A stretch of DNA of 64,000 nucleotides from Paraphysomonas bandaiensis (lineage: Eukaryota > Chrysophyceae). Under the pieces are notes generated by a model. That model saw nothing but the letters and a program-made list of their open reading frames with translations, made no database searches and was not told the DNA's origin. The position numbers and the translations under genes are program-made. The stretch lies in NCBI GenBank assembly GCA_965644295.1, contig CBFFRP010000430.1:62001-126000 (forward strand), given 5' to 3'. This document shows positions 48,379 to 59,081 of the stretch, one piece after another (the stretch's first letter is position 1; each line of letters begins with the position of its first letter).

Positions 48379-48983
48379 ATGGCTGATATGGAGGAAGCTC
48401 GTGCGCGTATGATCGCAAAGAGGTTTGGTGGGAACAAGGCTGGTGCAAGCACTGGTGGTGGTGGATCTGTTAGAAGAAAGAAGAAGTCCACCCATAAGGC
48501 TCCTAATGGTGTGATTTATATATTGATTTTATTATTAATTGATTTAATTGACTTGTTTCGGTTTTTAGACGACAAGAAATTGACATCTGCTTTAAAGAAG
48601 CTCAATGTCAACCCTATCTCTGGCATTGAGGAAGTAAATCTCTTCAAGGAAGATGGTAACATCATCCACTTTACTAACCCTAAAGGTAGAGTTTTCATTA
48701 TTGATTAGATATAATCTCTTTGATATGTATAAATACTATAGTGCAAGCATCTCTCCAATCCAATACCTATGTTGTGAGTGGAAATGCCGAGACCAAGCCT
48801 CTGCAGGACCTCCTCCCTGGCATTCTCAGCCAGATGGGCCAGGAGAGCATGAATAATCTGCGACAGATAATGGAGGCTATGGGCGGAGCTGATGCAGCTG
48901 CTGGTGCCCCTGCCGATGGCAACCAAAGTGATGAAGACATTCCTGACTTGGTTGAGAACTTCGAAGAAGCTTCCAACAAATAG
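48379..48983 (+). CDS. BTF3: Nascent polypeptide-associated complex beta subunit (BTF3), 3 exons
   Basis: Beta subunit of the ribosome-bound NAC heterodimer, which shields nascent chains near the exit tunnel. Exons 48379-48508, 48569-48685 and 48742-48983 join in phase 1 and phase 1 to give 162 aa, standard size. The ribosome-binding RRKKK motif is at about residues 32-36. The NAC domain follows ([19 protein letters not shown], then [18 protein letters not shown]), with the acidic tail ending [16 protein letters not shown]. Introns are 56-60 nt. The ATG at 48379 gives the usual basic N-terminus. Secure identification. Confidence 0.96.
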
Positions 48984-49948
48984 ACTCCAGCCATTGACAT
49001 ATCTTAGTAATATTTGGGTTTACTGCAAACTTGCTGTTGTAATAAATTAACTCATATCAAAAACTTTCATGTGGTGTACCTATACCACTAGGTTTCAATT
49101 CAGCTGTCATTCGAGATACAAATCTTATAGGCACTCTCTCCATAATATTTCAACTTTGGACGCTTTCAACTTTGATTCTGATCCCTGTTATATTGATTAT
49201 TTTCTCACTTTTAACTTTGGGTCAATTAAAGAGTAATCAGTCGTAGTGCGTTATTATCATCTCTGACATAGCACGGAACTCCCCAGTGAAATTCTCTATC
49301 CTTGTTCATCTTAAGTATGCTTATTTACTTTTTATCATCTCTTTATGGTCACGATAACTCAAATGATAGCTGATTAATGATACTAATATATTGCAAATAT
49401 GCAATCCATAGTATTGCTGGGTCGGATGAGAAACTCCATCAATACGGTTGACAGAACACTATCTAACTTCTAACTATCTAACAATAGTATTTCAATATAT
49501 TGTTCCCTATCCCTGATTTATTTAAATAGTAATATGCTCAATAGTAAAATATTAGAGTAGCCAGAGAACGGGTTATTGCATTACGGAGAGTTAAATTACA
49601 TACTAGCTTTTGCTCCTTCCTTTGCATTCTTTGGTATTTGGTGTGTCCGAGGGATATCTACTGTCTCCAAAATTAAATAATGAATAATTATTTTACTCCT
49701 ATTATCAGGGATGTGTGACAATTAATCGTCAAGTAGTCGAGGCAAGTTGTAGTCTATTTTTAAAGTTCACCAGATACTCCTAGAATACTAGTATCTAATT
49801 TGCCCTCGCTTATGACATTGGAAGCCTACTCTGACGAAACTCCTAGAATGTTTCTCAGCTATCATTATGTAGATGTAGACAACCTGAATACACTATTATT
49901 ATATATTATAAATACTAAACTCTACACTATTGTGGACTAGCTAAAACT
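48984..49948. other. AT-rich intergenic region between convergent genes
   Basis: About 965 bp between NAC-beta and the COA7-like gene. TTGTAATAAATTAAC near 49037 could be the NAC-beta polyadenylation region. CCCTGAT (49511) and ATCAGGG (49704) are inverted but short and were not accepted as a transposon. No ORF is recognised. Confidence 0.55.
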
Positions 49949-50963
49949 CTATCCTCCTTTAGTAAGTTGACGAAGATCTTTTTTGCGCTGGTTGATTAGC
50001 TTATTCGTTTGCGCTTTGTATTTGTTATAGAGTGTGGAGTCCTTCGGAACTCCCGTATCCCCATTCTTATACATCACAGCAAGGTTATAACAGGATGGAG
50101 CGTGGCATTTCTCACACGATGCTTTAAGCACTTCCTCCGCTTTCACAGGATCACGATGAGGGTTTGCTGCAAACCATAGCATTTATCCCAGCAAAAGACA
50201 AGGATGTTGACTTACATTGGCTAATATGGTAGCCACCGACTGTGTAACAACTTTCCACGTCTCCATTCATACAATTCTCAGTGAGAAGCTTGATGGCATT
50301 CTGTGTAGTCTAAGTGAAAACAACATTTGAATTACTGACGGAGAGTAGTCAATTGTTGAAAAACCTCTGTCTTCTTTGCTGCATCTTTCATCTTGTCAGC
50401 ACTCGCAAGCATCATGGTTCCATAAAAGTAACACGAATGGGGTAATCCGCCTTCACAACCTTTTTCTGCAAATACCAAAAACTGGTTACACAATGTTAGC
50501 TGATATATATTGGCACTTACTGAACAGAGACTCGGCTTTAGTCATGTCTACCTCTACACCCTTTCCAATCGCATATAAGCGAGCAAGACTAAAGCACGAA
50601 GGCATATGGTCATTCGTCTCACAATTCTGCGCAAAGAGTTTTGCAGCACGAGCTTTGTCATTCTGTATGCAACAGCAATGGGATAAGATCTATATGTAGA
50701 TGTATATACAAGAGGAGACCCAACCTTTACAACAGAGAAGAACTCGGCAACATGATGACCTTAAAGTGTCCAGCAATAAGCCCATGAGAACAATGTAATA
50801 AATAATACATACATGCAGCAGGTTCCCCTTTCCCGTCATTGCAATCCACCTCAAACCCAACCATTCTACATAACATCCAATTAAACATAAGGAAATATGG
50901 GGCAGAATAACCATACCTCGTTTCGTATTCCTCATCAACAAAATCCAATTCAGAGGGGTCCAT
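49949..50963 (-). CDS. COA7: COA7-like Sel1-repeat protein, 7 exons
   Basis: Probable homologue of cytochrome c oxidase assembly factor 7, a Cys-rich Sel1-repeat protein of the mitochondrial intermembrane space. Exons in coding order: 50963-50917, 50865-50813, 50759-50725, 50662-50521, 50465-50365, 50309-50216, 50166-49949; phases agree and give 229 aa, close to the animal protein's 231. Repeated CX9-10C pairs (NCETNDHMPSCFSLA, GCEGGLPHSCYFYG, NCMNGDVESCYTVG, SCEKCHAPSCYNLA) give the paired-cysteine Sel1 pattern typical of COA7. An N-terminal FVDEE also fits. One exon is only 35 nt, with a weak GTTGGG donor, so that junction is the least certain. Confidence 0.85.
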
Positions 50964-51520
50964 TGCTTGATAGTAATAGGTGGTTCTTGTTTGAAGTATC
51001 CTCTCTATTTAATATATATATGTGTGTACATGTATGTATGTATGTATGATGCATGGATGTCACTGTCCTCATCATGAACACTATGATGCAGCTGTCTGTA
51101 CTACGCTGCTGGACATGATGTACAGCAGTACAAGTAGTGGTGTATACATGCCTACATATAGCTGTATATACTCTATGCTATAGTAAGTGTATGTGGTGCA
51201 GCAGTACATAGTACATGTATACGCAGTATATGGTGCAGCAGTACATGCATTGTATGTGGTATATATGTACAGCAGTATATGTACGCAGTATGGTGCAGCA
51301 GTACACAGTATGTGGTATATATGTATACGCTGTATACAGTGCAGCAGTACATACATAGTATGTGGTATATACATACACTATACCATCTAGCTGTAGGAGC
51401 AGCATGCATGTCATGTCCAGTCCAATAAACATCCATGCTACTTAACACAATCACACACCACTGCATTCATATACCTCCATACTATATAACCCTCTACAAA
51501 TATAACTATCTACCACTACA
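50964..51520. promoter_or_regulatory. Bidirectional promoter gap, COA7 / MRPL46, rich in CAGCAGTAC
   Basis: A 557-bp gap between divergent genes for two mitochondrial proteins. At least six copies of (A/G)CAGCAGTA(C/T)A occur between 51122 and 51353, spaced 25-90 bp apart, within a diverged repeat of GTATATGGTGCAGCAGTACA type. Short TATA-like stretches follow near 51480. It is the densest cluster of this motif in the window. Confidence 0.55.
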
Positions 51521-52697
51521 ATGAACCTATCAAACCCTATAACAAGACGAATGGGCATAACCCCACCACAATTAATAAGAAATATGGCAACTTTTAATAT
51601 ACAAAAAAAGAAAACGAAATCCAAATCACCATTTCGTAAACATCCTCATATAAGAGATAATCGTCCTATCATACAGAAACAACGAAGAATAAATGAAGAA
51701 CATGAACAGATTGCTCAGGGTATGGGATTACCATGGCGTATTGTAGGGGCCTCGTAAGTAGTATAGTATACATACAATCGTATATATAGTAACACTATTC
51801 ATATATATCAGAATTCTTCATCGATATCCAACTCTTTCACCTGATATTCCGAAATGGGAAGCAGATTTTGTAGACATGAGAAATAAAATCGACAATAAGA
51901 ATCGTCAGGTGCTTTCATTGAGTGCAGAGGGCGTATGATGTAATATATATGATTATTTAGGCTTTCAAGGATAAAACTAAGGGGACAGATCTCGATATTA
52001 TTCCAGATGAGAATCCTGTAAGTGGATGATGTCAAATTTTATTGCACTGTAATGCTGTGGCAGAGTTTTGACGAAATCGTGGCGACGCTTCCATTCAAAC
52101 CCGCCTCCCGTATCACCCCAGCTGGTGTGTCACTATTCTTTCCTATAATGTTCTTGAATGATATATGTAGATGAGGCGGATGACCGACGCTCTATGGATC
52201 GGAAGATGGCACAATCCCTGTACCTGGTGGTGAAGAGGAATCGCGAAAACAACATGTGGCAGTTCCCACAGGGAAAGTGGCTCGAGAATGAAACCCTACG
52301 AGAGGTACTGATAGTTGCCTGTATTTTCATTGCTTAGCTAACATGTTTATGAAAAGACTGCGGAAAGAATTAATAACAGATCTGTGGGTAATTTGAACCG
52401 GTGGTTCATTAGTAACGCCCCCATGGGGCACTACTGCTACGCCTACCCAAAGGAGCTCCAACAGCAGAGGAAGCAATACGGCGCCAAGGTATTTTTCTAC
52501 CGATCACAGTATCTCGACGGGGATATCAAGCTTGAGACCAGACTCTACACTGACTATGCCTGGATTGCTAGGTGAGTTGAATCGACATCTTTTCAAGGCG
52601 ATGAATCTGACAACTGATATCTATTCATAGGAGCGAGGTGGGAGAGTACTTTGATCCAGATATGGCGGAATACTTAGACGCCCTCCTGCCCAATTAA
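51521..52697 (+). CDS. MRPL46: Mitochondrial large-subunit ribosomal protein mL46, 7 exons
   Basis: Nudix-fold protein of the mitochondrial 54S/39S subunit. Exons 51521-51753, 51812-51908, 51961-52017, 52064-52124, 52171-52304, 52357-52571 and 52631-52697 keep phase and give 287 aa, close to the family size. Diagnostic segments are RSMDRKMAQSLYLVVKR, MWQFPQGKWLENETLRETAER (a degenerate Nudix box lacking the full catalytic set), APMGHYCYAYP and GAKVFFYRSQ. The basic N-terminus (RRMGITPPQL, then KKKTKSKS) suits a mitochondrial presequence or rRNA contact. Introns of 46-59 nt are among the shortest seen here. Strong identification. Confidence 0.92.
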
Positions 52698-53519
52698 TGG
52701 TTAGTGGTATAGCTGAGGCAGTGGAAGTGTAATAGAAGCACAAGGTTACGAAATTCATGAAGTATTTATGCAATATAATAACGATTCATGGCAAGTATTT
52801 TCTATATCCTCAACGTTTAATGAACACAAGGCCAACGCAGTTGGAAGGTGTTGTGACAGTATATATAAACCGTTGCTAGAAGCTATGTCATTCCTTATCA
52901 TTGCACAATAGACAATAAGAGCGTGATTACAAATTACAACACGCATGACTTGATATTCATAGACTTATAATTTATCGATAGTGTTCCACCAATTTCTAAG
53001 TATAAACCAGTATAGTTTTTTATTCACTGATATTAGCAGTGTTAAGTGTTAGACCACAAACCCTATATGTAGTCAGTGTTTGAAACACTGAGCTTGGAAT
53101 GTGGAATACAATAGCTAGTAGCTAGGTGTTGGTGTGTTGTGCACAAAGTTCACCATTATATCTTATATCATGTAACATAATTATGATAGTGTGATTGACT
53201 ACACAAAACACTTGCACATTTGTTCGTACGACGTACGACTTCTAACATTCAATTGTAATTATTACATTTGCATCATTGCACAGCTTACAGTCAACCACAA
53301 GGTAGGTAACACAGAACTACAAACAACTACAATGGCACCATATTTTCAACTGTGGATGTAAAAACTATTCAGGCCTTAGTTTTAACCCTTGTGTCAACAA
53401 CTGCATGCTGTAACTGGTGCTCTGCGTATCATCCGAATGCTACTCTATTTACATATTACACATCTCTACATGTCACATAGAAGACACTGGACATGACGAA
53501 TGTCAAGAGTCTTGTATTA
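52698..53519. other. Intergenic region between convergent genes
   Basis: About 820 bp, AT-rich, between the 3' ends of MRPL46 and the SPRY gene. No open frame of note, repeat or RNA gene is recognised. Confidence 0.55.
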
Positions 53520-55417
53520 CTACTCGTCTTTCTGGATAAGAATTGACCCATCAAGACAATAGATATTTTCTCCCGGTGGAGCGCCTATAGACTCACGAGA
53601 GGTGTACAATACATCGTCCGCAGAAAATCCACCCCACACTCTCGTACCAGTAGACAGAAAAGAAACGACAGGATATAGGTTAGACGTTCCCGTCATGATC
53701 TCCCCAATCTCAGAGTGAGCTGACCAGGGAAGAGAAAGAGGGTACCCGTTTAGTGAAAAGCGAATATCCATGCAGTCTCCAGGCTCCTCCACCAGATCTT
53801 CTCCGCTGATCATATTCTCAGAGGGATCAACACTGAATGAGCTCCACGAGTCTGTCTTTGAAAAGCTCATAGGTCGTGAGTCAGCCGTTGCTGCACGGAT
53901 GTTGCTCGTATTCTCCGGCGAAGTCGAAGTGGGACGAGAGAGGCTAGCTCCTGCGGCTGCTGCAGATGAAGCAATGTATACTAACACCCCGATACGGTCT
54001 CCTGAAGACACAGTGGTCTGCACCTGATAAGATGCCGAACGCTCATAATCGATGTCGTCGTCCATCTCTCCGCAAACACTGACTACTCCATCGCACGACA
54101 GGCCGATTGATCGTTCAGATTTACCCACCATCGAATCGATAGGAAAGTCACACGAGGCAAGTCCAACAGCCACACCAGGATGACAAGAATCCTCTGTTCC
54201 ATTCTGTGCCGATGGGGCTCGCAAAGACCGGATAAAGAACTCCAGGTAAACGAAAGCATTTCGCATGACAGGAAGAGTTGCTCGAGTACTGCAGGGCTGC
54301 AAATTGCCAAGAGGGTCCGTGACGGGGCTGCTACGTACACCCTGCGCTGGAGAGACAGTCAAGTGGCGGTACGCAGAATGGTTCCCGTTGGAAAGTCGAA
54401 TACACTGCGACGTATGGTAAGGATCAAAAGTGCCAAATTTACCCTTCACAAGAAGCTTAGAAGCTAGACGGCGTTGATGCTCATCCCTCTCCGCAACCTC
54501 TCTGGCTTGTAAACGCAACTTATCTCGTGCTATGAAGACGAGGTTATTAGCCCTCTCGGTGGAGCGGGACATACATGCTGCCCGTGACTCTGGAGACGGA
54601 GGAAATGAGCCCGGCGTAACAGACTGTAGTAAACTGAGTGTTAATAGCGATCACATCCACTGAACATACTGTACCTCAGCCTCTGACCATTCGGTGTTTG
54701 TTCGACTTCTCTGTGGGGAGGATTTGACGCGGACAAGTGCGTGAAATGGGTGGGTTGGCACATCGTAGTGCATCATTCGACGCATCCGTTTGCGATACAT
54801 CGCTGGAATAGGGTTTCGATCCTCATACTCACGATACTCAAGTAGCTCAGCCATCTCATCGCCTAACTCTTCTTCACTATCCACAGATGAGCCGTATATA
54901 GCAGCCACTAATACCTAAATACGATGTGAACATGAGACGTTAAAAGTATAGTGCAAAAACCTCCAGTAGGGTCTGAAGAATCCAATTGATAATATCAATG
55001 AAAGTACTCTTTCGGATATGATGATACAAACCAAGCACTACATATCATATGAGATATAAATCAGTTCACATAATTAGCAAACACACCTGAATCGTGAAAG
55101 GCAACTATATGCACAACTAGTCTATTAATCCGAGGGCTTCTACGTGCACTTACTTTAACGATAATGATCAAATACTTGAGTGTAAGAGTACAAAAAAACA
55201 GTGGTAACCATACATATAAATAGTATAGTATGATAATAGGCAGACGACGTATGGATTGTATAGATATATATGAGAAGAGGGATAGCTTAGTCTTATGATA
55301 GTTAATGTCCTCTGCTGCTGCAGTGCTTCTGTGAAGGATATCGTCCACAGTGTTTGCTGCACTGATAATAAGACGACCTGTTTTAGATTGCTGTATATCA
55401 TATAAGACACTGAACAT
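53520..55417 (-). CDS. Membrane-anchored SPRY-domain protein, 4 exons
   Basis: Exons in coding order: 55417-55087, 55037-54961, 54914-54675, 54623-53520; phases 1, 0, 0 agree, giving 583 aa. A soluble N-terminus (1-55) leads to one clear hydrophobic segment (about 58-90, PIIILYYLYVWLPLFF...) and a second amphipathic or hydrophobic one near 120-145 (FIDIINWILQTLLEVLVAAIYG). An acidic stretch and a basic YRKRMRRMM follow. A SPRY/B30.2-like domain fills about 270-560 (AVGLASCDFP, RSIGLSCDGVV, GDRIGVLV, DIRFSLNGYPL, LYPVVSFLSTGTRV), interrupted by a Ser-rich insert of about 60 residues. SPRY domains bind protein partners. The first exon junction is inferred from a 49-nt intron; the overall function is unknown. 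Confidence 0.75.
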
Positions 55418-55741
55418 GCTGTGTATATGTATGTATGTCTGTGTATATGTATGTATGTGTCTGTGTGTAGATGTGTATGTATGTGTGTGTGAGAGAGAGA
55501 GAAGACGAGAGATTAAGACATAAGGGAGAGGTAGACAGAGAGTAAGGCTCAGGTGTGAGGAGAGAGGAGGTGATGGATGGTTATTAGAGAGGGGTGAGTA
55601 AGAGCTGATCTATTCCTATAAGTGTGTGTTAACACCATATCATACACATACACATACACAGACAGACACACGTATCTGTGCGTAGACTTTCTCGGACTTC
55701 GGACTTCCCTCCTACACATCTTGACATTGCTGCTGTACGTA

Positions 55742-55777
<36 letters not shown>

Positions 55778-56318
55778 CATACATACATACATACATACAT
55801 ACATACATACATACATACATACATACATACATACATACATACATACATACATACATACATACATACATACATACATACATACATACATACATACATACAT
55901 ACATACATACATACATACATACATACATACATACATACATACATACATACATACATACATACATACATACATACATACATACATACATACATACATACAT
56001 ACATACATACATACATACATACATACATACATACATACATACATACTGTACATACATACATACATACATACATACATACATGCATACATACATACATACA
56101 TACATACATACATACATACATACATACATACATACATACATACATACATACATACATACATACATACAGTGTATATACGTACCTACCCACACACACCATA
56201 GTATCATAGTCCTCCTATATGTTATTTCCTGACTTGCAGTGAATAACGAGAATAATCAGTAACCTCTAGGTACATAGACATTAACAGAGACATCCAGAAT
56301 CCACTTTAAACTCACATA
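55418..56318. promoter_or_regulatory. Divergent promoter gap with GA- and TACA-rich DNA
   Basis: About 900 bp between the SPRY gene and the small membrane-protein gene. It contains a GA-rich block (55490-55600), one CTGCTGTACG motif (about 55729) and the long (TACA)n array listed separately. No credible ORF is present. Confidence 0.5.
55749..56168. repeat. (TACA)n tetranucleotide microsatellite
   Basis: About 420 bp of TACA units, the complement of the array at 1-438. It is interrupted near 56046 (TACTGTACATAC) and near 56081 (TGCATACA). Long open frames on both strands are artefacts of the period-4 repeat. Confidence 0.98.
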
Positions 56319-56561
56319 ATGGCAGTGTTCTCTGTGACTGATATTTTGATATCCATAACGTTAATCACTAATGGACTGGCCCTTATATCCCCCGATATGA
56401 TCAGAGTGTCTCCAGGACAAGGAGATACACAGTCAGTAGATTATATTTCACAAACAAAACGTCGTTTACAATCTTTGATGTTGAAAATGAGAAAGCTTTC
56501 TTGTCTTATTGCAGTGTGGAATGTTTTCTTTTTGCTTTTAATGGTGTTTGTATTCAGTTAG
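56319..56561 (+). CDS. Small two-helix membrane protein, Yos1/IER3IP1 or SMIM7-like
   Basis: An 80-aa intronless protein with two membrane segments: residues about 5-24 (VTDILISITLITNGLALI) and 61-79 (LSCLIAVWNVFFLLLMVFVF), joined by a polar 35-residue loop. Size, the N-x-L/I-A-x-(L/I) pattern after the first helix and an ALWN/AVWN-like start to the second recall the Yos1/IER3IP1 and SMIM7 families. Yos1 acts in ER-to-Golgi vesicle transport. The match is by pattern only, so the family is a suggestion. The ATG at 56319 lies directly after an ACATA leader. Confidence 0.6.
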   Translation: MAVFSVTDILISITLITNGLALISPDMIRVSPGQGDTQSVDYISQTKRRLQSLMLKMRKLSCLIAVWNVFFLLLMVFVFS

Positions 56562-57989
56562 TAGTTTTACTTTGCATCAGATACATGTAGATTATACCTT
56601 TACATATAGATATTGTCGTATATTGTGCATAATTTATTTAATCTTATTTGCTATGTATTATATACACATGTTTATGAACAATTGGGGCCGTAGAGGTGAT
56701 AAACCGCTTCTATGGTGTGAATCATCGTCAGCTGGATGCTATGTCACTCGCGACTGTCATTTGTCGAAATATAAACCAAAAAGATGTGAACTAACAAAGG
56801 TGCTGTATTAATCTTATCTAAAATGTTTTAGAGATTCATTGCTGAATAGCCGTAGCTATCGCATATCCCGCCCTGCGATCTGCGATCTACATTAAAGAGA
56901 TGTTAAGTGAAAGTCAGTCCACTTCAAGACATAATTATGAAAATTGTGAAGTACTATGTGCTATTTGATTTTGTGATAGAAAGCTTAATATCATTCACAC
57001 ATGACGTAGCCCTCATGAAATCATATATTACACTTTTCACGCATTAGGTATGAATGTATGAAGTATGAAGAACATATAACATCGAGCAATGCGCTACAAA
57101 TTGTACTCAACATTTTTAATGTTAAAGTATATTCAAATTAAGAGGATTATCACATTAAAGTCTAACGCCAATTCGAACTTGTTCTCCAAATAATCTCTCT
57201 ATCATACACTACACGAAGTACACAAGTCTAGTTTGTTCCTACAACAAATGCAATCAGTTGCTGTTGTCAATACTCTCTCGTATAGTTAGAGCTGCCCACT
57301 CCAATCTTTCCAGCTGATATACGATGTATACTAGATCATCTTACACAGTATACGGTTTTGAAAAAATGATAATAATCTATGCTGTTGCACGAGCATGTTA
57401 TATATAATATATATATAGGTAACTATTTTCCCAGGTACTAACTACTAACTAATCTGTTGTCCACTGCCTATCCATTCGACATCCACTCTCCTCGATACAT
57501 AACTTGTAAAAAGATAGTGACAATGAGTACTACAGATTCATTTCAAACGGGAGGCACTGCTTCATATTTACCATACCGGCATGAAGTGCATAGAGGTCGT
57601 TCTCATGATAGTGTGTATCCACACAGTGGGTTAAATAACACAGAGCAGATATATGCTACATGAGGTCGTAGTTAACTTTACTATACTGCTTATATTTCAT
57701 GCACGTATGTAGTCTCTGTTACAGCATGAGTTCGAGCGATAGATGAAATGTCAACTATAATTGCGCGCAATGTGTAATAACAAAGAGCAACATTCGTATA
57801 GATTAAGGCATCATACGGCCTATGAACACTCTGCGCGCCATACTATACGTCACACAGCAGTGCACAGTGACATCAAGTGGAGAGCCACGCACCAATTATC
57901 TCTCTGAATCAAAAGTCTGTTGATGGATACTTCTTGCTCTGTTGGGGTTCTGTATTCTTGGTATACCTGATATACTAATGACATAAGTA
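56562..57989. other. Intergenic region, no supported gene
   Basis: About 1.4 kb of mostly AT-rich DNA. A plus-strand frame at 56548-56811 (87 aa) overlaps the previous stop and encodes an aromatic-rich segment then a Cys-containing basic tail, without a known relative. A minus-strand frame at 57850-58125 has one hydrophobic helix, but overlaps sequence resembling the 3' part of the decayed copia element. Neither is called. Confidence 0.45.
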
Positions 57990-58391
57990 CGAAGAGAAAT
58001 GAGACGGTAGATAGAGGATGTTCTTTTAGTACTTGAAGTGACTGTATAAGAAACGCATAGGGTTCATTGTTACGCATGGTGGTATGTTTTGCAGTGTTTT
58101 GTGTATGGCTGTAGGATTGAAGCATAGTTTCCTCTTGCCAACGAGTTCTGTAGTAACTGCAAAGAGAACCTACGTTTTGACTACCTGTAGTGTAGACTGT
58201 ACGAAAAGGTAACGGGGGTGTACTGTCCGTGTACGATCTGTAGCATCTGTTAACGAGTAGACCGAGTACCGTATTTTTTTCTGCGTAAGAAGAAATTATG
58301 CTTCTAACCTGTCTCCTTCCTTTACCAGGTTTTGGTATTACCTCGACTTTTAGCTAGACATACAAACACTGACTGTATGTACACAGTGGGA

Positions 58392-58590
58392 GACGATGTG
58401 TCCTTGTAGAGTGTCCGGTCTTGCTGCGCTTCGTTCGCCACTAGTCTGGCCTTTATCTTCTCGAATCTACCTAGGTCATTATATTTCGTCTTCAGGAATA
58501 TAAGTGCCTGGGAAGATTTGAGAAGGTAAAGGCCAGACTAGTAGCGAACGGAGCGCAGCAAGACCGGAAACTCTACAAGGACACATCGTC
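58392..58590. repeat. 71-bp inverted repeat within decayed copia RT
   Basis: 58392-58462 is the reverse complement of 58520-58590 with about 4 mismatches in 71 bp, separated by a 57-bp spacer. The right arm is in coding orientation (RT residues KVKARLVANG...). The left arm is an inverted copy of it. Confidence 0.92.
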
Positions 58591-58971
58591 AGAGGTAATA
58601 ATGGAACTGGAGCCCATAAGTCGATGTGATGCCCAAACCTGGTAAAGCGGTCGAAACCTGGTGAAATTTTGAAAATGTTGATTTAAGTTAAAGTTTTGTT
58701 GCGTTTTGCAATTAATAATGTAGTAGGTGTAAAGAGAACATGTTTTTAGAGACATTTAATAAATTTTATATTAGTTACAGGTCAAAAAAGTGAGAATACA
58801 ACGGTTACATTATACATAGTAGTGCTGCCTATACCCTAATACAACATATAGCCATCACATAACCAATAGGTCACATGCTGACAACGATACTGAAGAAACT
58901 GGACCCCAACATCCAACCATATATAGACGAGAGGGGGAGACTTCTGGTGCGCCTGGACAGAGCCCTATATG

Positions 58972-59081
58972 GATGTGTTCAGAGCGCGAAGCTATGGTAT
59001 GATACGATCAGAGCTTACCTGGAGAGCTCACCTGGAGAGCTCTGATCGTATCGTACCATAGCTTCGCACTCTGAACACATC
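58972..59081. repeat. 44-bp inverted repeat within decayed copia RT
   Basis: 58972-59015 pairs with 59038-59081 as an inverted repeat with about 2 mismatches in 44 bp. The short spacer contains a direct repeat, ACCTGGAGAGCT. The left arm encodes RT residues CVQSAKLWYDTIR; the right arm is the flipped copy, which destroys the frame. Confidence 0.92.

Noticed and set aside
49511-49710. CCCTGAT ... ATCAGGG inverted pair as a second MITE
   Set aside because: Only 7 bp, opposite orientation to the ends of the 3420-3691 element, and flanks do not match.
55622-56232. Long His-Thr-Tyr-Ile and Tyr-Val-Cys-Met repeat ORFs on both strands
   Set aside because: Same artefact of the (TACA)n array.
56548-56811. 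87-aa ORF after the small membrane protein
   Set aside because: Overlaps the preceding stop, has no recognisable domain and no clear promoter or splice context.
57850-58125. 91-aa minus-strand ORF with one hydrophobic helix
   Set aside because: Lies in sequence that partly resembles the tail of the decayed copia element; no family match.
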